A stretch of 47,488 nucleotides of DNA from Halothiobacillaceae bacterium (GTDB lineage Bacteria; Pseudomonadota; Gammaproteobacteria; Halothiobacillales; Halothiobacillaceae), in assembly GCA_028696185.1 (NCBI GenBank), contig JAQVHL010000016.1, forward strand, positions 1 through 47,488. Reading direction: 5' to 3'. Every line of letters starts with the position of its first letter. Position 1 is the stretch's first letter. Below are positions 37,888 to 45,244 of this stretch, piece after piece. The position numbers were made by a program, and so were the translations under genes. The notes under the pieces were generated by a model. The model saw only the letters and a program-made list of their open reading frames with translations. It did no database searches and was not told the DNA's origin.

Positions 37888-39876
37888 ATGAAAAAGCCCT
37901 CGCTGCTCGCCCTCTCCCTGTGCCTGGGCACCGCTTCGGCCCAAGCCACCGATGAGGCTGCCCAAGCCCAGGAACTTCCCAATGTGGAAGTCCAGGCCGC
38001 ACATGAAGCGGATACCGCTCCCGGCGTGGAAAAACTGCCCATCGAACGCCTGCAACGCAATCAGGCCAAGGACATGGCGGATATCTTCCGCGACGAATCC
38101 TCGATCATCGTGGGCGGCGGCTCCCGCAATGCCCAGCGCCTCTACCTGCGCGGTATCGAGGCCAGCACCCTGAACGTCACGGTGGACGGCGCACGGCAAG
38201 GGCGCAATCTGTTCCAGCATCGCGGCAACATCGGCGGCATGGATCCGGAACTGCTCAAAAGTGTGGAAGTGCAGACCACCCCGAGCGCGGATCAGGGCGC
38301 CGGCGCCTTAGGCGGCAGCATTCGCTTTGAAACAGCAGACGCCCAGGATCTGCTCGCACCGGGGCGCAGACTCGGGGGAATGGTGAGAGGCGCGTACGGC
38401 AGCGTCGATCAGGCCCTGCGCGGCAGCACCAGCCTCTATGGCCTGCTGGGCGAACATGCCGGGCTGCTGGCCCATGTGAGCGCCACCAATTTCGAGGACT
38501 ACAAGGCCGGAGGCGGCGAAACCGTGAACGGCTCTGCCGGGCAGGATCGCGATTACTTCGTGAAATTCAGCCTGCTGGATGCGGCGGGCCACAGCCTGCG
38601 CGCCAGCGCCGAACGCAACCGGAACAGCGGCCTGTACCGCTATGCGGCGGCGGATGGCGCCTATGACCCGGACGCCCCCCTTACCTACCAGATCAGCCAA
38701 CGCGAAACCTATGTGCTCGATCACCGTTACCGCAAGCCTGGCAATGACCTGATCGACTGGAAGTTCAACGTCTTCAAAAATGAGCTTTCGCTTGAAAACC
38801 TGAGCAACGATACCCTGACCGAAAGCCAGGGTATGGGGGGCAAGCTGCGCAATATCGCCCGCTTCTCTCTCGGCCCAACCCGCCATAGCCTGACGGCCGG
38901 CCTCGACTATTACAGCGAAGAGGGCATCGAGACCCGGAGCAACGTTCAAAAAGGCAACGACAACAATGCCCGCAACACCGGCCTGTATCTGCAGGAGCGC
39001 ATGAATATCGGTCCGGTTCTGCTCTCTGTCGGGGCGCGGCACGATGATTACAGCAGCGATTTCGGCCCGGTGAACGTCAGTGGCAGCAAGGTATCGCCCA
39101 ACGCCAGTATCGAAGTGGAGATGGCCGGTGGTCTGAGCGGTCATCTGGCCTATGGTGAAGCCGTACGCAGCACCGGCATCATCCCCATTCAATGGTTGTC
39201 CAACACCACGGGTAACCCGACCTTCAACACCCAGAAAGGCAAGGACAGCTACGGTCGCGCTTTCGAGCCCGAAACGTCCAAACAAAAGGAAATCGGTCTG
39301 CGATACACCGCCAATGGCCTGATTGCCGCGAACGACCGCCTGCAGCTTGGCGCGACCGTATTTGAAACCGACATCGAAAATCTGATCCAGCAGATTGGCG
39401 GCTCGCAGGGCAAACCGGTCACCGGCTTCTATAACGACGACCCGGTTACCACCAAGGGCTACGAACTGCGCGCCAGCTGGATGATGAACCGCTGGCAGAC
39501 CCGTCTTAGCTTCACCCACGCCGACACCACCGGCAAGGACGGCCAGGCCCTTGCCGTGACCCGCCGTAAAGGCGCTTCCACGGGCGACCGGCTGGTGTGG
39601 GACACCCTGTGGCGTGTACGCGACGACCTCAACCTGGGTTACACCCTGACTGGCGTGGCCGGCCTGCATCGCGACAGCATCGACCGCTCCGGTTACACCC
39701 TGCACCACATCCAGGCTGAATGGAGCCCTGCCGCCCTGCGTGGCGTCAGTCTCGCGCTCGCCGTACGCAACCTGACCGACAAGCGTTACAGCGAACAGAG
39801 CTCCATCGGCACGGACGATACCGCCGTCGATGAACCCGGTCGCGATATCCGCCTGACCGCGACCTACCGCTTCTGA
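37888..39876 (+). CDS. TonB-dependent outer-membrane receptor
   Basis: About 662 residues. A signal peptide ends near SAQA (residue 20). The plug (about 30-150) has SIIVGGGSRNAQRLYLRGIE, NVTVDGARQGRNLFQHRG and SVEVQTTPSADQGAGALGGS. The 22-strand barrel ends in the usual aromatic, TATYRF. Such receptors import siderophores, haem, cobalamin or other metal complexes using TonB energy. The plug resembles haem/haemoglobin-type receptors, but the ligand cannot be named. The ATG at 37888 is preferred because GGA lies nine bases upstream; 37879 is also possible. A Fur-box-like site lies upstream, a LysR gene is divergent, and an exported tetrapyrrole-methylase-like protein follows. Confidence 0.93.
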   Translation: MKKPSLLALSLCLGTASAQATDEAAQAQELPNVEVQAAHEADTAPGVEKLPIERLQRNQAKDMADIFRDESSIIVGGGSRNAQRLYLRGIEASTLNVTVDGARQGRNLFQHRGNIGGMDPELLKSVEVQTTPSADQGAGALGGSIRFETADAQDLLAPGRRLGGMVRGAYGSVDQALRGSTSLYGLLGEHAGLLAHVSATNFEDYKAGGGETVNGSAGQDRDYFVKFSLLDAAGHSLRASAERNRNSGLYRYAAADGAYDPDAPLTYQISQRETYVLDHRYRKPGNDLIDWKFNVFKNELSLENLSNDTLTESQGMGGKLRNIARFSLGPTRHSLTAGLDYYSEEGIETRSNVQKGNDNNARNTGLYLQERMNIGPVLLSVGARHDDYSSDFGPVNVSGSKVSPNASIEVEMAGGLSGHLAYGEAVRSTGIIPIQWLSNTTGNPTFNTQKGKDSYGRAFEPETSKQKEIGLRYTANGLIAANDRLQLGATVFETDIENLIQQIGGSQGKPVTGFYNDDPVTTKGYELRASWMMNRWQTRLSFTHADTTGKDGQALAVTRRKGASTGDRLVWDTLWRVRDDLNLGYTLTGVAGLHRDSIDRSGYTLHHIQAEWSPAALRGVSLALAVRNLTDKRYSEQSSIGTDDTAVDEPGRDIRLTATYRF

Positions 39877-39900
39877 ATTCACCGCTGAGTTCTTCTCCCC

Positions 39901-39931
39901 TGGGCGGCCCGCCCGCCGCCCACTTCTTTTG
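39901..39931 (+). terminator. GC-rich hairpin between the receptor and methylase genes
   Basis: TGGGCGGC (39901-39908) and GCCGCCCA (39915-39922) are exact 8-bp arms with a 6-nt loop, followed by CTTCTTTTG. The U-run is interrupted, so it may be a partial terminator that lowers expression of the genes after the receptor, or a processing signal. Confidence 0.45.
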
Positions 39932-39950
39932 CCACAAAGGAACCCCCTCC

Positions 39951-40832
39951 ATGACCACGTCTCATCTACGTGCGTGCACGCTTGCGCTCGCACTGATCGC
40001 CTCACCGCTGAGCATGGCCTCTTCCGACACCCATGCAATGCCCAAGGGTGAGCTCTATCTGGTCAGCGCCGGTACCGGTGACCCGGAAAACATGACGCTA
40101 CGCGCCCATCGCCTGATCCAGTCCGCCGACCTGGTGCTCACCATGGGCGGACGTAAGGACGCCCTGGACGCGCTTATCAAGGACAAACCGGTACTGGACG
40201 CGGGCCATGGCCTGTTCGGCCTGTCCATCGACAAAAAGACCGGCGAAAAGCTGACGGAAGAAAAGCAGCTCGAAAATGCCGTAAAGGCCGCCCGGTCCAA
40301 GAAAACCGCAGAGGAAATCCGCGCCCAGCGCGATGAAAACCGCAAGCGCATACGCGAAGCCGTCGCCGCCGGCAAAAAAGTGGTGATTATCGACAATGGC
40401 GACCCGACGATCTTTGGTCCGCAGATCGGCTATATGAACGAATTTGCCGACCTGAACCCCCAGGTCGTGCCCGGACCGTCCAGCTTCAACGCTGCCAACG
40501 CCGCCCTGGCACGCAGCGTAGTGGGCGGAAAAAACCGTGCGGTAATGCTGACCATGGCCGCCCAGATGCATCAGGACGACAGCGCCGACCGTATGGCCCG
40601 ACTGATCGCCGATGGCACCACTGTGGTATTTTTCATGGAACGTGACACCCCGCGCTTTCTGGACGCGCTGAAAAAGCGCCTGCCGGGCTCAACGCCCATC
40701 GCGCTGGTTTCCAATGCCGGATCGCAGCAATCGCAACAGGTCATCCAGGCCACACTGGACACCCTGATGGCGCGCATCGGCGAGAACAAACCGAAGAATT
40801 ATCTGGTCTACGTCGGCGAATTTCTCGAATGA
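39951..40832 (+). CDS. Apparently exported tetrapyrrole (corrin/porphyrin) methylase-fold protein
   Basis: 293 residues. A signal-peptide-like start (ACTLALALIASPLSMA, cleavage near residue 23) is followed by a TP_methylase domain. That domain opens with GELYLVSAGTGDPENMTLRA (33-52), where CobA/CobM-type enzymes have a GPGDP loop; DNGDPTIFGP (148-157) and VPGPSSFNAANAAL (173-186) are the SAM-pocket regions. A helical Lys/Glu/Arg-rich insert lies at about 95-140. Normal enzymes of this fold are cytoplasmic because SAM is there. AAGGA upstream of 39951 supports the long start; the internal ATG at 40038 has no ribosome site. Function is unknown: possibly periplasmic tetrapyrrole binding for the receptor just upstream. 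It overlaps the permease gene (ATGA). Confidence 0.88.
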   Translation: MTTSHLRACTLALALIASPLSMASSDTHAMPKGELYLVSAGTGDPENMTLRAHRLIQSADLVLTMGGRKDALDALIKDKPVLDAGHGLFGLSIDKKTGEKLTEEKQLENAVKAARSKKTAEEIRAQRDENRKRIREAVAAGKKVVIIDNGDPTIFGPQIGYMNEFADLNPQVVPGPSSFNAANAALARSVVGGKNRAVMLTMAAQMHQDDSADRMARLIADGTTVVFFMERDTPRFLDALKKRLPGSTPIALVSNAGSQQSQQVIQATLDTLMARIGENKPKNYLVYVGEFLE

Positions 40833-42235
40833 GTTCGCCCGCCGCCTCAACTCCCCTGCGTCGTGAGCTTGGTTTACGCTCGGCCACCGTCCTGGTCATC
40901 GCCAACATGATCGGCAGCGGGGTGTTCACGACCTCCGGTTACATCATCGGTGAGCTGGGTAGCGCCCAGATGCTGTTGCTGTGCTGGCTGGTCGGCGGCC
41001 TGTTCGCCCTCGCCGGGGCCCTGTGCTACGGCGAGCTGGGCGCCATGCTGCCGCACGCAGGCGGCGAGTACATCTATCTGCGCGAGGCCTTCGGTCCGCT
41101 ACCCGCTTTTGTCTCGGGCTGGATCTCACTGATCGTCGGCTTTTCCGCGCCCATCGCGGCAGCGGCCATTGCCTTCGCCACTTATTTTCTCGGCAGCGAA
41201 GGCGAGGCTTTGCTGGTCCTGAGCGCCGCCGGGCACGACTGGCTGACCCTCTCCCCGGTCACCCTGCTGGCCAGCGCAGCGATTCTGGTCTTCACCTTGA
41301 TTCACCTGCACAGCTTGCGGCTGGGCAAGGGCGTGCAGAACCTCCTGACCGCCTACAAGCTGGGCTTCGTCGCCCTGTTCATCGGCGCCGGCCTGTGGCT
41401 GGGTGAAGGCAATCTGGCCCACCTCAGGCAAACCCTTCCGGAAGCCCCCGGCGGGGCGGCGAGCTTCGCCATTGCCCTGATCTTCGTTTCCTTTGCCTAC
41501 AGCGGCTGGAACGCTGCTGCGTATCTTGCCGGCGAGATACGCCGCCCGGAACGCAATCTGCCGCTAGCGCTCACCCTGGGTACCCTGCTGGTCGGCACAC
41601 TCTACCTGCTGATCAATCTCGTTTACCTCTACGCCCTGCCGCCCGAGGCGATGCGCGGCACGCTGGAGGTCGGCACGGCCGCCGCCGAAAAGCTCTTCGG
41701 CCCGACCATTGGCTCGCTGTTCGGCCTGGGTATCGCCCTGGGATTGTTATCGGTCATGAGCGCCATGATCATGGCCGGACCGCGCGTGTATTTCGCTATG
41801 GCACGCGATGGACTGTTCCCGCCATACTTCGGCCGGGTGCATCCCACCCGCGCCACACCGACCGGCGCCATCCTGTTTCAGTCCGTCATTGCCCTGGTGA
41901 TGGTGCTGGCCGCCGCCTACGACGCGCTGCTGATCTATATCGGCTTCACCCTGTCGCTGTCGTCGATGCTGGCGGTGGCCGCCCTGATGCGTCTGCGCCA
42001 CCTGCGCCCGGCGCTGCCGCGCCCCTACCGCACCCTCGGTTACCCGCTGACGCCCCTGCTGTTCATCGCCGGCAATCTATGGATCATCACCTACACCCTC
42101 AGCAGCCGCCCGGTGGTGGCGCTGTACGGTCTGGCCACCCTGACAGCAGGCGTGGCGCTGTATCGCCTGCGTTACCATAAAGTGGCACGAAGCGCTGAAA
42201 GAGCCCTGCCGGCAGAAGAAGGCGCTCCCTCCTAA
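40829..42235 (+). CDS. APC-family amino acid/polyamine permease
   Basis: 468 residues with about twelve membrane segments. The first segment has the APC signature SATVLVIANMIGSGVFTTSG; later blocks are FAYSGWNAAAYLAGEIRRPE and YFAMARDGLFPPYFGRVHPT, both standard in this superfamily. It should move amino acids or similar amines across the inner membrane; the substrate is unknown. The start overlaps the stop of the exported methylase-like gene (ATGA), so it is in that operon. It converges with mrp, 24 bp apart. Confidence 0.94.
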   Translation: MSSPAASTPLRRELGLRSATVLVIANMIGSGVFTTSGYIIGELGSAQMLLLCWLVGGLFALAGALCYGELGAMLPHAGGEYIYLREAFGPLPAFVSGWISLIVGFSAPIAAAAIAFATYFLGSEGEALLVLSAAGHDWLTLSPVTLLASAAILVFTLIHLHSLRLGKGVQNLLTAYKLGFVALFIGAGLWLGEGNLAHLRQTLPEAPGGAASFAIALIFVSFAYSGWNAAAYLAGEIRRPERNLPLALTLGTLLVGTLYLLINLVYLYALPPEAMRGTLEVGTAAAEKLFGPTIGSLFGLGIALGLLSVMSAMIMAGPRVYFAMARDGLFPPYFGRVHPTRATPTGAILFQSVIALVMVLAAAYDALLIYIGFTLSLSSMLAVAALMRLRHLRPALPRPYRTLGYPLTPLLFIAGNLWIITYTLSSRPVVALYGLATLTAGVALYRLRYHKVARSAERALPAEEGAPS

Positions 42236-42259
42236 CACAGGGCAAGCCTTTGACGGCGC

Positions 42260-43372
42260 TTAGTCGTTCTGCACGACGATGCGCGGAAACAGACTGCTGT
42301 AATCCTTGGCGCGCAGTGACAGAGTGGCGCCCAGCTTGCGCGCCATTTCCCGGTAGCGACGGGAAATCTCACCGTCCGGCTCGCTGACCAGCGTCGGATG
42401 CCCGCCATCCACCTGCTCACGGATGCGCCGATCCAGCGGCACGCCACCCAGGAAAGGCACCCCGTAACCTTGCGCCATGCGCTCGCCGCCGCCCTCGCCA
42501 AAAATCGGCTCCACATGGCCGCACTGCGAACAAACATGCAGGCTCATGTTCTCGATGACACCCAGCACAGGAACATTCACTTTTTCAAACATCTTCAGCC
42601 CCTTGCGCGCATCGAGCAGGGCAATATCCTGGGGTGTGGTGACGATCACCGCCCCCGCGACGGGCACTTTCTGCGACAGGGTCAACTGGATGTCCCCCGT
42701 ACCCGGCGGCATGTCGACGATCAGGTAATCCAGGTCGCTCCAGCGCGTGTCATTGAGCAACTGCTGCAAAGCCGATGTCACCATCGGCCCGCGCCAGATC
42801 ATCGGATTGTCTTCCTCGATCAGATAGCCGATGGACATGCTCTGCAGGCCGTGCGCCATGACCGGCTCGAAGTGCTTGCCGTCCAGGGTTTGCGGCTTCT
42901 CATGCGCCCCCAGCATCTGCGGCTGGCTCGGGCCGTAGATATCCGCATCGAGCAGGCCAACCCGCGCGCCTTCGGCATGCAGCGCCAGCGCCAGATTCAC
43001 CGCGGTGGTCGACTTGCCCACCCCGCCCTTGCCTGACGCTACCGCTACGATATTGCGCACCTCAGGCAGACGCTTCAGCCCAGCCTGCACACCATGAGCC
43101 TCGATTTTCCAGTCCACGCTCACATCCCAGCGAGTCACGCCCAGCACAGCGGACAGGCGCTCACCCACCTCCTGCGCCAGCGCCGGGACATAGCCGGCCG
43201 CCGGGTAGCCCAGGCGCAGATGCACGCCCACTTCAGCGCCACGCATGTCAATTTCACGAATCGCCTTCGCTTCGGCCAGCGTCTGCCCCGTGTAGCGATC
43301 CACGATGGTCCCCAGCGCCTCACGCACGGCAGCATCGCTGCCCCCAGACCGACCGAAACCGAAAAACGCCAT
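42260..43372 (-). CDS. mrp: Mrp/ApbC iron-sulfur carrier P-loop ATPase
   Basis: 370 residues. An N-terminal MIP18-like domain (about 1-95) is followed by the ATPase with the deviant Walker A ASGKGGVGKST, DADIYGPSQPQML, VDMPPGTGDIQLT and the CxxC motif CSQCGH that holds a bridging [4Fe-4S] cluster. It carries clusters to apoproteins in the cytoplasm. The ATG at 43372 has GAGGGG upstream. It lies 50 bp after a membrane protein gene on the same strand. Confidence 0.97.
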   Translation of the reverse strand: MAFFGFGRSGGSDAAVREALGTIVDRYTGQTLAEAKAIREIDMRGAEVGVHLRLGYPAAGYVPALAQEVGERLSAVLGVTRWDVSVDWKIEAHGVQAGLKRLPEVRNIVAVASGKGGVGKSTTAVNLALALHAEGARVGLLDADIYGPSQPQMLGAHEKPQTLDGKHFEPVMAHGLQSMSIGYLIEEDNPMIWRGPMVTSALQQLLNDTRWSDLDYLIVDMPPGTGDIQLTLSQKVPVAGAVIVTTPQDIALLDARKGLKMFEKVNVPVLGVIENMSLHVCSQCGHVEPIFGEGGGERMAQGYGVPFLGGVPLDRRIREQVDGGHPTLVSEPDGEISRRYREMARKLGATLSLRAKDYSSLFPRIVVQND

Positions 43373-43422
43373 GACCGTCCCCTCGATTGAAACCTTCGAA
43401 ATTCTACCCCAGCGTCTCGGGC

Positions 43423-44370
43423 TCATGTCCCCGGCGTTTGCCCTGCTTTAGGCGCCGGCAGGAGCCAGGCCAGCGCGCCCGCCAACAGGGAAGAGCCCAG
43501 CAGGAACAGATGCAGATTGATGGCCGCCGGCACCACCTGCGCCGCCGCCAGCCCAAAGGGAAGAATCGCTGCCAGCACGCCCGCCTCGTAGGTGCCGAAT
43601 CCCCCCGGCGCGTGAACCGGCAACACCGAGGTCAGATCGCCGCCGATGGCCCCAAGCCAGGCCAGCGCCGCAGGCATGGGCAGAAACGCCGCCAGCACCC
43701 AGGCCAGTGCCGCCAGCTTCACAAGCCAGTTGACCCAGGTCCAGATAAACGAGCGCCACAACTCCCGGCCATCGGCAGGCAGCGCCTGCAAGGCCTGTAC
43801 GGCTTTTGCGGACAAACGCCCCCCGCGTCCCTCACACCAGGAAAGAGCGCGTCCGCGCAGGGCGTAGGCCAGAAAAGGCGCAGGCAACAGCAGCAAGACC
43901 AGTGCGAGCGCACCCTGGCCCCACAAGGACACGGAAAGCGGGGCCAAAGCCAGCGCCGACAAGCCGATCAGCACGATGGCATGCAGATCCAGCAGACGAA
44001 ACCAGAACAACCCCGCCACGGAGCGCGCCACGTCCATACCGAAATAGCGCGACATCAACACCGGAAAGCTCACCTCCCCAGCCCGCATCGGCAACAGATT
44101 GTTGGCCAGATTGTGCAAGAGCGTCAGCTTCAAGCAGGCCACGAACCGCCCGGACAATTCAAGGCGGAAATAATCGAGCAAACGCAGCGCACGCAGGATG
44201 TAGCTCATGACCAGCAACCCCAGGGCCGCCAACGCCGCGCTCGGAGCAATCTGTCCCCAGGGCGCAAGCAGGTGCCCCCAGCCCCAGACCTGCTCCACGA
44301 CAAGCAGCATCCCGATCAGGGCGGCCCAGGACACGACAGCAGGCCAGCGGGCCGCAGCGCTCACCCCCAT
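43423..44370 (-). CDS. YbhN/LPG-synthase-like integral membrane protein
   Basis: 315 residues with about eight hydrophobic segments. Blocks LLHNLANNLLPMRAGEVSFPV and VLPVHAPGGFGTYEAGVLAAI are typical of the PF03706 family (the membrane part of lysylphosphatidylglycerol synthase, also YbhN and lipid flippase relatives). The aminoacyltransferase half is absent, so it is not a complete LPG synthase. A lipid- or glycan-linked role in the inner membrane is inferred. It precedes mrp by 50 bp. Confidence 0.9.
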   Translation of the reverse strand: MGVSAAARWPAVVSWAALIGMLLVVEQVWGWGHLLAPWGQIAPSAALAALGLLVMSYILRALRLLDYFRLELSGRFVACLKLTLLHNLANNLLPMRAGEVSFPVLMSRYFGMDVARSVAGLFWFRLLDLHAIVLIGLSALALAPLSVSLWGQGALALVLLLLPAPFLAYALRGRALSWCEGRGGRLSAKAVQALQALPADGRELWRSFIWTWVNWLVKLAALAWVLAAFLPMPAALAWLGAIGGDLTSVLPVHAPGGFGTYEAGVLAAILPFGLAAAQVVPAAINLHLFLLGSSLLAGALAWLLPAPKAGQTPGT

Positions 44371-44503
44371 TCTCCCTGCATGTGAACGCGCCTCGCCGGC
44401 TTAGCCGCGAGGTATTCCTGCGGAAAGGCTAAGGCAAAAAGCGATTTGTGGATCAATGGCATGCAGTAAACCTTGAAGACATGGAAAGGAAGAACGGTGT
44501 TAC

Positions 44504-44917
44504 TCACGCAGGGCTCTGGCGCATCCAGTCCTCCAGTCGCAGTCCTTCGACCCGCTCGAATCCACGCCGGTTGTTGCTCACCAGAATCAGGCCACGACTA
44601 CGAGCATGGCCCGCAATCATCGGATCGTAAGGCCCGATAGGTGTTCCCTGACGGGCAAGTTCAGCCCGGATCTGCCCGGTATGATTTGCAGCGGTGGTGT
44701 CGTAATCCAGAACATCCAGCCTCGCGATGAAACCCTCGATGACCTCCAGGTTTCTGACAGGCGCCGATGATTTTTCAGCGCCATAAATCAGTTCCATCAG
44801 AGTCACGGTGCTGATACACATCTGGCTGGCATGACGGCAAAAGATCCCGCGCAAGTCGCGAGGCTTGTTCTTGAGGGTGAAGAGGCAGATATTCGTATCC
44901 GGCATGTACTTCAGCAT
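44504..44917 (-). CDS. vapC: VapC-type PIN-domain toxin (endoribonuclease)
   Basis: 137 residues. PIN active-site acids are D7 in MPDTNICLF, E42 in TLMELIYGAE and D98 in IGPYDPMIAGHA; LVSNNRRGFERV follows as usual. It should cleave RNA (often initiator tRNA or similar) when not bound by its antitoxin. The start ATG overlaps the vapB stop by one base (TGATG), so the pair is co-translated. The C-terminus is complete. Confidence 0.95.
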   Translation of the reverse strand: MLKYMPDTNICLFTLKNKPRDLRGIFCRHASQMCISTVTLMELIYGAEKSSAPVRNLEVIEGFIARLDVLDYDTTAANHTGQIRAELARQGTPIGPYDPMIAGHARSRGLILVSNNRRGFERVEGLRLEDWMRQSPA

Positions 44918-45147
44918 CAGACCGCCTCGCGTTGCTGCTCTTGAACCGGCTCACGCTCCGTCATGAAGTCCTCGCTCACCCCAGGCCCGTCGAACCAGCT
45001 GTCCCAACCCTCGCCGGAGGGGGCGATAATGCGAGTGCGCCCAATGGCGATCACATCCACGCGCTTGACATCCTCGGGCAGGGCGACCGACTTGGGCAGT
45101 CGAATCGCCTGGCTACGGTTGCTCTTGAATACAGCGCCTTGTTCCAT
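44917..45147 (-). CDS. vapB: VapB/VagC-type antitoxin (AbrB-like)
   Basis: 76 residues. The swapped-hairpin DNA-binding domain has AVFKSNRSQAIRLPKSVALP and VDVIAIGRTRIIAP; the C-terminal half (WDSWFDGPGVSEDFM) is the typical toxin-wrapping tail. It neutralises VapC and represses its own operon. The start ATG has GGAAGG upstream, and the longer frame is without homology. A perfect palindrome lies just upstream. Confidence 0.95.
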   Translation of the reverse strand: MEQGAVFKSNRSQAIRLPKSVALPEDVKRVDVIAIGRTRIIAPSGEGWDSWFDGPGVSEDFMTEREPVQEQQREAV

Positions 45148-45163
45148 CGTGAGCCTTCCAAGG

Positions 45164-45184
45164 GGATATGCCAACGGCATATCC
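45164..45184. promoter_or_regulatory. VapBC operator palindrome
   Basis: GGATATGCC and GGCATATCC are exact 9-bp arms with a 3-nt spacer AAC. It lies 17 bp upstream of the vapB ATG and just after the predicted -10, where VapB or the VapBC complex would repress transcription. Confidence 0.85.
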
Positions 45185-45212
45185 ATCATGGAAAGAACCC
45201 TGGAGATGTCAA
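45185..45212 (-). promoter_or_regulatory. vapBC promoter
   Basis: On the minus strand a perfect TTGACA (-35, 45212-45207) is followed by a 16-bp spacer and CATGAT (-10, 45190-45185; 4 of 6 to TATAAT). The operator starts at the next base. Confidence 0.7.
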
Positions 45213-45244
45213 TGCAAGCCCGCTGAGCCCTGCAGGCATCCGTT

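Noticed and set aside
38308-40038. Open frame of 576 codons opposite the TonB receptor
   Set aside because: Shadow of the receptor gene, whose plug and barrel motifs are clear.
43423-44370. Complete lysylphosphatidylglycerol synthase (MprF)
   Set aside because: Only the membrane part is present; the aminoacyltransferase domain is missing and the next gene is mrp.
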